Assembly: GCA_043749095.1 (NCBI GenBank)
Contig: JAYVEB010000220.1
Location: forward strand, 1-28,395
Source of the DNA: PBB1 sp043749095
GTDB taxonomy: Bacteria > Pseudomonadota > Gammaproteobacteria > Burkholderiales > Burkholderiaceae_C
Direction of reading: 5' to 3'
Length of the DNA stretch: 28,395 nucleotides
The notes under the pieces were generated by a model. It was not told the origin of the DNA. It saw only the letters and a program-made list of their open reading frames with translations, and searched no databases. Shown in pieces: positions 1 through 5,973 of the stretch (within the stretch, counting starts at the first letter, position 1; each line of letters starts with the position of its first letter). Position numbers and translations under genes: made by a program.

Positions 1-30
1 ATGGCCAACCTCCTGTTCAGGTTGGAGCAT
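1..30 (-). CDS. Possible 5' end of a gene running off the left edge
   Basis: Two readings are possible on the minus strand. An ATG at 30-28 opens a frame (MLQPEQEVGH) that stays open to the edge, but its Shine-Dalgarno is poor (GAG overlapping the upstream stop region). Alternatively AGGAGG at 15-10 stands 6 nt before an AT at 2-1, which would be an ATG if the next base outside the window is G on this strand. The two starts are in different frames. Either way, a further minus-strand gene probably continues the recombinase cassette. Its product cannot be recognised from so few codons. Confidence 0.35.
   Translation of the reverse strand, partial: MLQPEQEVGH
5..25 (-). repeat. Inverted repeat overlapping a Shine-Dalgarno sequence
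   Basis: A perfect 7-bp inverted repeat (CCAACCT at 5-11, AGGTTGG at 19-25, 7-nt loop). In minus-strand RNA the 3' arm takes up half of the AGGAGG at 15-10, so the hairpin would partly occlude that ribosome binding site. It starts 9 nt after the stop codon of the 61-aa ORF, so a terminating ribosome would tend to melt it. Confidence 0.4.
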
Positions 31-34
31 CTTC

Positions 35-220
35 TCAGACAGGTAGCTCATAGCGTGAGCTACCACCTGGGATAGCTGAACATTCTTGCTGATCAGGAAG
101 CTTTATCGACTTCAACGGCAAGGCGCTTGGAACCGGCCCGGGTGGCGCCTTGCCCTTCTCCAACTGCTTCGTCAGCGCATACCAGTCCGCCGACAGCAAA
201 CTTTCCTTCTTGGGCTTCAC
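35..220 (-). CDS. Small hypothetical protein (61 aa) of the recombinase cassette
   Basis: The GTG start at 220-218 overlaps the TGA of the upstream 221-aa gene (GTGA), an arrangement typical of translational coupling. This is the main reason to believe the ORF. The product begins with a lysine-rich stretch (VKPKKESLL), has a proline-rich middle (APPGPVPSALPL) and shows no membrane segment, signal peptide or recognised domain. The last codons contain a perfect 9-bp hairpin (42-64). I do not recognise the family. By position it is an accessory protein of the mobile cassette. It could still be a chance ORF. Confidence 0.5.
   Translation of the reverse strand: MKPKKESLLSADWYALTKQLEKGKAPPGPVPSALPLKSIKLPDQQECSAIPGGSSRYELPV
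42..64. repeat. Perfect 9-bp stem-loop inside the 3' end of the 61-aa ORF
   Basis: GGTAGCTCA at 42-50 and TGAGCTACC at 56-64 are exact reverse complements separated by 5 nt. The stem lies in the coding sequence just before the stop at 37-35. No T-run follows on either strand, so it is not a canonical intrinsic terminator. It may protect a 3' end, pause ribosomes or be a recombination site. Confidence 0.45.
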
Positions 221-882
221 GTCATGTCCTTCAATGCTTGGCTCAATTGCTGTCGTTCATTCATCAGCCCCTCGGCATCCCGCTTGTCCAACTCCGCAAG
301 CCGAATCCCGGCCACACCAAATGCCAGCTTCAACGACTCGGCAATGCAGTGCAGCACCCTGGGCGGCAGATCACGATACGTTCGCTTCATCCGGCCTTCT
401 GCTCCACTCCAATGAATCCCCGTGTTGACCTCGGCCAGACGGCGGACCCGGCGAGTGACTTGGAACCCAAAGGCTCTGTCTGACCTGAAACGTGCAGGCC
501 GGTCCTCGCCAAATGCGAACATAGCCAGAGCAACATCGATCACCGACTGTGCCGATGCCGAGTCCCGCAAGACGATCAACTGCTCAGCCGCCTGACGTTC
601 ATAGCTCGGCCCTGGCTTGCCCGTGGCGAAGCTGTCGAGCGTGGCCTGCGCATGGGCAGTCAGCGCCTCCCAGCGGCGTTGCAGCAGCGTCCACGCAGAG
701 TTATCAGGGTTCTTCGACTTGCGAGCCGCCACGTGGGCCAGATACGGCTTCAGTTCGATGCTGCTGACCGAGGTCTGCTCCGGGTGTCCATGGCGACTCA
801 GGGTCCGTTTGTGTGCCTCGCAGTGGATGCTGTAGCCGCTGGTGGTGCTGGAACAGGTGGGAACCGCACAGAGGCGAGTCAA
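217..882 (-). CDS. Hypothetical protein with N-terminal zinc-finger-like motif
   Basis: A 221-aa protein starting at TTG (882-880), chosen because GGAAGG stands 5 nt upstream. Residues C5, C10, C21 and H24, followed by a basic stretch and an HGHP sequence near residue 31, resemble the short C-x4-C-xn-C-x2-H metal-binding module with a downstream 'RHGDP'-type tail seen in many phage and mobile-element DNA-binding proteins. The rest is predicted helical and charged, with no recognised domain. It lies 63 bp downstream of the serine recombinase on the same strand and overlaps the next ORF by 4 nt, so it is probably co-transcribed. DNA binding, perhaps aiding recombination, is inference from the motif and the neighbour. 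Confidence 0.75.
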   Translation of the reverse strand: MTRLCAVPTCSSTTSGYSIHCEAHKRTLSRHGHPEQTSVSSIELKPYLAHVAARKSKNPDNSAWTLLQRRWEALTAHAQATLDSFATGKPGPSYERQAAEQLIVLRDSASAQSVIDVALAMFAFGEDRPARFRSDRAFGFQVTRRVRRLAEVNTGIHWSGAEGRMKRTYRDLPPRVLHCIAESLKLAFGVAGIRLAELDKRDAEGLMNERQQLSQALKDMT

Positions 883-945
883 TGGGGCCTTCCAGGCATT
901 GGAATCTGTACACGACCTTGGACACAGACAGGCAGGAAACCCATC

Positions 946-1569
946 TCAGGCGCCTGCACTGGCCGCCACAACCCGCTGAACTACCGAGACACCACACCCG
1001 GCTTGCTTGGCAATCTTGAGCATGCCCATGCCCTCGGCACGCAGTTCACGGATGCGGTCCTCGACTTCCGCAGACACTGATGGCCTGCCGATTGGAAGCC
1101 CGGACTTGGTGCCGTTTTTCCTGGCACGGGCGAGACCGGACTTGACCCTCTCTCGGATCATGCCCCTCTCGAATTCGGCGAAGACACCCATCATTCCGAA
1201 CAACGCTTTGCCTGCCGGTGTGGTCGTATTAATGCCCTGCTGGTGCAGGTACAGATCGACGCCCATCGAGTGAAGTTCTTGGAGCAATTCGACCAGATCG
1301 ATCAGCGAGCGGCCCAGGCGATCCACCGACCATGCGGCCACGATGTCGAACTCCTTGCGAGCGACTCCCTTGAGCAGCGAATCCAGGCGCGGCCGATCCT
1401 TGCGGCTCTTGGCTCCACTGACGCCGTGGTCCACATACTCACCAACGACTTCCCAGCCCATGCGGGCCGCAGTGTCCCGAAGCTCACGAAGCTGGTTCTC
1501 CGTGCTCTGCTTGTCAGTGCTGACTCGGGCATACAGGGCAACCCGTTGGAGCTTCGCGGTCTTGGTCAT
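946..1569 (-). CDS. Small serine recombinase (resolvase/invertase family)
   Basis: A 207-aa site-specific recombinase. The catalytic domain covers residues 8-145: nucleophile S17 within YARVSTDKQ with R15 beside it, then the SVDRLGRS motif with R84 and R87, and the long E-helix region (AEFERGMIRERVKSG) at 131-145. GRP at 161-163 leads into a C-terminal helix-turn-helix (about 170-205). The length matches Tn3-resolvase/DNA-invertase types rather than large integrases. The start at 1569 is preferred over an in-frame one 15 codons upstream because GAGG lies close in front and the conserved region begins soon after. It heads a leftward cassette. Its likely substrate is a resolution or inversion site nearby, possibly in the inverted-repeat-rich segment upstream. 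Function as a recombinase is secure, its element is not. Confidence 0.93.
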   Translation of the reverse strand: MTKTAKLQRVALYARVSTDKQSTENQLRELRDTAARMGWEVVGEYVDHGVSGAKSRKDRPRLDSLLKGVARKEFDIVAAWSVDRLGRSLIDLVELLQELHSMGVDLYLHQQGINTTTPAGKALFGMMGVFAEFERGMIRERVKSGLARARKNGTKSGLPIGRPSVSAEVEDRIRELRAEGMGMLKIAKQAGCGVSVVQRVVAASAGA

Positions 1570-1683
1570 GCCAGCCTCAGTGAATAGCGAGCGCCGATCA
1601 TGCTCCACATCCATACGGATAACAAGTGTATTGCGTATCTCTCGGAAGCGACTGTGATCACCGGGCTACGCAGTGCCGACTTT

Positions 1684-1735
1684 CGATGGGGCTTTCGGTA
1701 TGTCGTTGATGTGGGAACGTCGTTAGGTTCCATCG
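1684..1735. repeat. Nested inverted repeats upstream of the recombinase (candidate crossover/operator site)
   Basis: CGATGG at 1684-1689 pairs with CCATCG at 1730-1735. Inside lies GGAAC (1714-1718) with GTTCC (1727-1731), spaced by 8 bp. This sits in the 205-bp divergent region between the recombinase and the membrane-protein gene, where small serine recombinases commonly place their res site or operator. The arms are short, so this is a candidate only. No promoter hexamers convincing enough to report were seen here. Confidence 0.25.
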
Positions 1736-1774
1736 CTTGGTCTTCGGTGAACATCAGCACTTCAAGGATTGGAC

Positions 1775-2326
1775 GTGATCCCCAGAAGCGAATCGCTCTT
1801 CGCCCTCTCAGTAAAGTATCTGTACGCTGGGGCGCTGACTTTGCTTGCAGGAATCATCTGGTGGGACTTCGCGCACCCAGCACCGAAAACACCGTCCATC
1901 ACGGTTGCTTCTCGACATCCGGACTTGCTGCTAATGGACGCGGTCCGCAAGGTCAGCGCCGATGCTTCAATGCTGTTGGTGTCACCTCTCACGGGTTTTG
2001 GCATGACTGAGCCCATCGCCTGTGCACTGGCAAAGCAGGCCCTTGAACAAAAGGACATGCCCGCAAGCCTCTTGAAGCAGTGGGAGGCAGAGTGCGCTCT
2101 CGGAAAGATGGTGCGGCAAGCCACCGAACCTGTGTTTCAAGCCATCGTGGAGTCGCAGTCGTTGCCTCAAGTCGCCGTCGCTTTCGTTGTCTACGTGGAG
2201 AAGGAAGAGAAGTGGCAGACCGTGGGCCTGTTTGCCGACCTCGATACATGCACCAGGACACTGGAGGCTGCAACGGCACTGGGCATCGGCGTTCGGCCAT
2301 GTGTACCCTGGGCACCCCGTTTCTAG
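1775..2326 (+). CDS. Membrane-anchored hypothetical protein
   Basis: A protein of 183 aa from GTG at 1775, chosen because AAGGA (1764-1768) stands 6 nt before it; a TTG two codons upstream would overlap less well with that site. Residues about 11-30 (VKYLYAGALTLLAGIIWWDF) form a single hydrophobic anchor, with the remainder probably periplasmic. The C-terminal segment carries two cysteines (CTRTLEAATALGIGVRPCVPW) in a spacing that could form a disulfide. No family is recognised. It is divergent from the recombinase cassette and less GC-rich than the murI-to-ftsH part of the window, so it may be cargo of an inserted element. That it is a real gene rests on the RBS, the codon pattern and the coherent membrane segment. 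Confidence 0.68.
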   Translation: MIPRSESLFALSVKYLYAGALTLLAGIIWWDFAHPAPKTPSITVASRHPDLLLMDAVRKVSADASMLLVSPLTGFGMTEPIACALAKQALEQKDMPASLLKQWEAECALGKMVRQATEPVFQAIVESQSLPQVAVAFVVYVEKEEKWQTVGLFADLDTCTRTLEAATALGIGVRPCVPWAPRF

Positions 2327-2368
2327 GATCGGCGGCGAGCAGGTCACCGGGAAGAGCGTAAAGATTGC

Positions 2369-2460
2369 TGACGTAGGGCGGCGAGGCGGGACACGGGGGA
2401 AGTTGCCGAACTGAAATCCCCGTGCAGCCCTCTCGGAAATTTGCTGCAAACCCTACGTCA
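2369..2460. repeat. Nested inverted repeats in a gene-free stretch before murI
   Basis: An outer perfect 10-bp pair, TGACGTAGGG (2369-2378) and CCCTACGTCA (2451-2460), encloses an inner 7-bp pair, CACGGGG (2392-2398) and CCCCGTG (2418-2424). The 2327-2625 stretch otherwise holds no convincing gene. No T-run follows the outer arm, so a terminator is not the obvious reading. A recombination site or the remnant end of an inserted element is possible, as this marks the junction between the recombinase region and conserved chromosomal genes. Confidence 0.4.
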
Positions 2461-2625
2461 TCTGACTGCTACGCTTGAGCTCCGCGTGTCACTTCGGCGC
2501 TGCACTCAAAAAATCAAACATCTCGGAGAGCCGCTCCAATGCTTGCTTTCGCTGTTTTACCGACGGCGGTCAGGCTCGTCACCTTCATGGCCCTTGGACA
2601 CGAGCGCATGCTGAATCCGGCTGCG

Positions 2626-3423
2626 ATGTCGACATCGATTGGTGTTTACGACTCCGGCGTCGGCGGCCTCTCGGTCTTGCGCGCGCTGAAGGCGAAGCTG
2701 CCAGGTGAATCCTTCACTTACGTGGCCGACTGTGGCTATGCGCCGTATGGCGATCGGTCAGCCCAGTTCGTTGAAAGCCGTGCCCACGACATTGCCAGCT
2801 TCCTGACGGAGCTCAGCGCCAAGGCGCTGGTGATCGCCTGCAACACAGCCAGTGTCGTCGCGGTGCGAAGCCTGCGCGAGCGGTACAGGCTGCCCATCGT
2901 GGCGATGGAGCCGGCCATCAAGCCAGCCACGCAGGTGAGCCGCTCGAAAGTCGTGCTGGTGCTCGCCACCAGCAACACGATCCGCAGCCCGTCCGTCGCG
3001 CGGCTATGCCGCACCTACGGCGCGGACACGCGGGTCATCTTGCAGGCGTGTCCCGGCCTGGCCGATCAGGTCGAGCGTGGTCGATTCCACGATGACATGA
3101 CGCGGCAGCTTCTGGAGTCGTACCTAAGACCTGGCCTCGATGCGGGCGCCGACACGATCGTGCTGGGCTGCACGCACTATGCGTTCCTCGCGGACGATCT
3201 TGCGAGGATTGCAGGCCAGACAGTCACGATCGTCGAGCCGTCCGAAGCCATCGCCAGCCAGCTGTCGCGCGTGCTGGCGGCCTCAACAACAGCCTTGCCG
3301 TACGACACTGCGGCCGCCACGACGTTCTACACGTCCGGCCCGCCGCCCGAACTGGCCGCTTTCCTCAAGTTCATCGGAGAGCCTGCGGCACAGGTGCATG
3401 CGCTTCCCGCAAGCGGTGTCTGA
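2626..3423 (+). CDS. murI: Glutamate racemase
   Basis: Interconverts L- and D-glutamate in the cytoplasm to supply D-glutamate for peptidoglycan precursors. The glycine-rich IGVYDSGVGGLSVLRAL motif (residues 5-21) and both catalytic cysteines are present: C72 in VIACNTAS and C182 in VLGCTHY. From the ATG at 2626 the product is 265 aa, normal for the family, and it begins three residues before the conserved strand. In-frame ATGs at 2608, 2587 and 2539 would lengthen it by 6, 13 or 29 aa. The best Shine-Dalgarno (GGAGAG, 2525-2530) belongs to the 2539 start, so the true start is unsettled. It converges with the kinase gene on its right. Confidence 0.93.
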   Translation: MSTSIGVYDSGVGGLSVLRALKAKLPGESFTYVADCGYAPYGDRSAQFVESRAHDIASFLTELSAKALVIACNTASVVAVRSLRERYRLPIVAMEPAIKPATQVSRSKVVLVLATSNTIRSPSVARLCRTYGADTRVILQACPGLADQVERGRFHDDMTRQLLESYLRPGLDAGADTIVLGCTHYAFLADDLARIAGQTVTIVEPSEAIASQLSRVLAASTTALPYDTAAATTFYTSGPPPELAAFLKFIGEPAAQVHALPASGV

Positions 3424-3470
3424 ACGCGAGGTCGGAGCGAAATCCAGGCCACCAGCATAGCGCGAATGGA

Positions 3471-3493
3471 GGTCCGGCGACATGGGCCGGATC
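3471..3493. terminator. Hairpin between convergent murI and kinase genes
   Basis: TCCGGC (3473-3478) pairs with GCCGGA (3486-3491) around a 7-nt loop. The outer bases add one G-T and one G-C pair. It lies in the 74-bp gap where the two genes converge. There is no T-run, so it may act only as a weak or Rho-assisted bidirectional stop, or as a 3'-end stabiliser. Confidence 0.35.
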
Positions 3494-3497
3494 GCGG

Positions 3498-5963
3498 TCA
3501 ATTCGACTGCTTGAACGCCATCACCGCTTGGTTGCGCAGCGTGCGCAGCAGCGACAACTCCTTCTCGTCGAGCACGATGCCGCCGGCCTCGGCCTGGTCG
3601 GCATAGATCATCGCGAAGGGCGCGCCCTTCATCAGCAAGGGCAGCAGCAGGAACGACGGCGCATTCACCGTCTTCCTGTACCAGGCGGGCAACCGCGCCG
3701 CCATTGCGGGCGTGGCGGCATCGCGGATCAGCGTGTCGGCGCCTTTCAGGCAGACCGCGGCGAACAGGTCGGTGCCGCCCTTCAGCGGGATCTTGAACAG
3801 TGCAGCCGCGGCTTCGGCGCTGTCGCCCAGACCGAAGCGACCGGTCAGCGTGTCGGTCTTCGGGTCACGCAGGCAGAACAGCACGCGGCGGAAGCCGAGC
3901 GCGCGGTACATGGTCTCGAGGATCATGCGCAACACCTCGTTGAGCTTGAAGTCCTCAACCATCGAATTGGTAATGTCCTGAATGCCAGCGGCCAAGATGT
4001 CGGCCGCCTGGCCTGCGGCGGCTGGCGGGATGACGACGGTGGCATCGAAGGCCTGGGTCGGCATCGCGCTCATCGCTTGCAGCGCATGCGGCGACAGTGA
4101 ATCGGTGCCGGCGATCTGCACCTCACCCGCGGTCAGGGTGCTGCTCTGGGTCGGCGCCGGGGTGGCCGCCGGCGCCAGCAGTCGCGCGGCACGCGAGGTA
4201 CTGCTGACCGACAGGCTCATCGCCCGTGCCGAATCGGCCAGCTTGACGCGGGCCTGCGCCGTCACCTCGGAGATGTGTTTCGCGCTCAGGCCCAGCACTC
4301 GGGAATAGCGCTCGGCGGTGTGGCCCACGGCCGCGGCAGCCGTGGCCGGGTCGGCCCGCAGCAGCGTGTCGGTCAGGTCGTTGGCGGCCATCGCCAGCCA
4401 GCGCAGCCGCTCGGCAGACGCGTCGGGTGCGCGGGTTGGCGGATCGCCTGCGGGCTTGCGCATGCAGCGCTGCAGGCTTTCGGGCAGGCCCCAGGACTTC
4501 GCCACGCCGATGCCCAGCGCCTCGTAGCTCAGCCCCAGCACCTGAACCGAGGCCGACTCTTCGGTACCCGGTCGCGGCGCCTTGCCGGGCGCCATGCCAT
4601 GGCTCAGCAGGGTGCGGATCTGGCGCGCCTCGTCGGGGAAATAGAACTCGCTGAGCAGACGGCCCAGGTTCTGGAACATCGAGCCGATGAAGGCCTCTTC
4701 GCTCTCGCGCCCCGAGGCGCACAGGTCACTGGCCAATGAGCCGGCCAGCAACGAGCGCAGGAACTCTTCCTTCAGCAGGTTGGCGTGCGCCTTGTCCTGC
4801 ATGTGTTCGAGCAGCACCAGGCTCAGCGCCATGTTGCGGATGCCGGCAAAGCCGACCAGTGCCGCCGCGCGCGAGATGGTGCTGATGCTGCCGCCACCGG
4901 CATGCCGATAGCTCGCGGTGTTGACCACGCGCAGCAGCTTGTTGGTCAGCGCCACGTCCTTCAGGATTTCATTGGCCAGGCTGTTGAGGCTCTCGGTCTC
5001 CGAGGTGGCCACGCGCTCGATGCGCGAGACCGCATCCGACAGCGCTGGGAAGTCACTCTTGTGGCGCATGCGGCGCAGCAGGAAGTCGAGCGTGCCGTTG
5101 CTGGCCACGGCGCCGGCCGCTGAGGCGCCGCCTGCCGCAGCGGGCTGCGCCCAGGCCTGCAAGGCCTCGCGGAAGGCCACCGCACTTGCATAGCGGCGCG
5201 CGGTATCTCGAGCCATCGCCCGCAGCACGATCGCGCGCAATTTGTCGTCAACCTCGGGGCCGGTGCATTCGGGCAGCGCCAGGTCTTCGTTGATGGCGCG
5301 CTGCACCGCGCGGTTTGCATCGCTCTCGACCATCACGCGCCGGCCGGCCAGCAACTCGGCCAGCAGCAGGCCGGCGGCAAACACATCCATCGCCGGTGTC
5401 GGCGACAGTCCCAGCGCCGCTTCCGGCGACAGGTAGCCCGGCGTGCCGACCACGCGGTTGGCCTGTGACGAATCGTTGGCCTTCACCGCGATGCCGAAGT
5501 CCGTCACCCGCGCGCGGCCCGCCACGTCGATCAGCACATTCGACGGCTTCAGGTCGCGGTGCACCAGGCCCGCCTCGTGCGCAGCCTGCAAAGCGCTGAG
5601 GATGTCGATGGCGATGGCCACGGCCTTTTGTGGCTCATAGGCGCCCTGGGCCTTCAGCACCTCGGTCAGCGTGTGGCCGGCCACGTACTCGAAGACCAGG
5701 AAGGGCTGGCCGTCGTGGACATCGGCTTCGAACACCGGGACGATGTTCGGATGGGTCAGCCGGCTGACGCTGCGCGCCTCGTGCAGCCATTGCGTGTCGT
5801 CGCCGGCCGCGCTGACGCCGTTGCGCCGCATGATCTTGACAGCGACCTCGCGCTCCAGGTGCGGGTCGAAGGCCAGCCAGACGCTGGCCTGCGCGCCCTG
5901 GCCCAGCACGCGGCGCAGTTCGAATCGGCTCAGTCGCTGCGGCGCGGCCGCATCGAACGTCAT
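3498..5963 (-). CDS. Ser/Thr protein kinase-HDOD-GAF signalling protein
   Basis: An 821-aa multidomain protein. The N-terminal Hanks-type kinase (residues about 13-270) is intact: glycine loop near 21-26, K43 in VAVK, E62 in helix C, HRDLKPSN at 135-142, DFG at 155-157 and a SPE activation-segment end at 179-181. An HDOD domain follows (about 300-500; FPALSDAV, ILKDVALTNKLLRVVN). A linker rich in Ala/Pro/Ser leads to a C-terminal GAF domain (about 662-821). No membrane segment is seen, so it is probably cytoplasmic. The start at 5963 puts the conserved kinase fold at residue 13 and leaves 10 nt after the stop of the upstream paralogue; a longer in-frame start would overlap that gene. It plausibly phosphorylates a partner in response to a GAF-bound ligand or HDOD partner. 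The substrate is unknown. Confidence 0.92.
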   Translation of the reverse strand: MTFDAAAPQRLSRFELRRVLGQGAQASVWLAFDPHLEREVAVKIMRRNGVSAAGDDTQWLHEARSVSRLTHPNIVPVFEADVHDGQPFLVFEYVAGHTLTEVLKAQGAYEPQKAVAIAIDILSALQAAHEAGLVHRDLKPSNVLIDVAGRARVTDFGIAVKANDSSQANRVVGTPGYLSPEAALGLSPTPAMDVFAAGLLLAELLAGRRVMVESDANRAVQRAINEDLALPECTGPEVDDKLRAIVLRAMARDTARRYASAVAFREALQAWAQPAAAGGASAAGAVASNGTLDFLLRRMRHKSDFPALSDAVSRIERVATSETESLNSLANEILKDVALTNKLLRVVNTASYRHAGGGSISTISRAAALVGFAGIRNMALSLVLLEHMQDKAHANLLKEEFLRSLLAGSLASDLCASGRESEEAFIGSMFQNLGRLLSEFYFPDEARQIRTLLSHGMAPGKAPRPGTEESASVQVLGLSYEALGIGVAKSWGLPESLQRCMRKPAGDPPTRAPDASAERLRWLAMAANDLTDTLLRADPATAAAAVGHTAERYSRVLGLSAKHISEVTAQARVKLADSARAMSLSVSSTSRAARLLAPAATPAPTQSSTLTAGEVQIAGTDSLSPHALQAMSAMPTQAFDATVVIPPAAAGQAADILAAGIQDITNSMVEDFKLNEVLRMILETMYRALGFRRVLFCLRDPKTDTLTGRFGLGDSAEAAAALFKIPLKGGTDLFAAVCLKGADTLIRDAATPAMAARLPAWYRKTVNAPSFLLLPLLMKGAPFAMIYADQAEAGGIVLDEKELSLLRTLRNQAVMAFKQSN

Positions 5964-5973
5964 CACATTCACG

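Noticed and set aside
1566..1760. A 64-codon minus-strand ORF ending in ATGA overlap with the recombinase start
   Set aside because: Its composition is unlike a conserved protein, it has no good RBS, and it spans the inverted repeats that look like a regulatory site. The 4-nt overlap alone is not enough.
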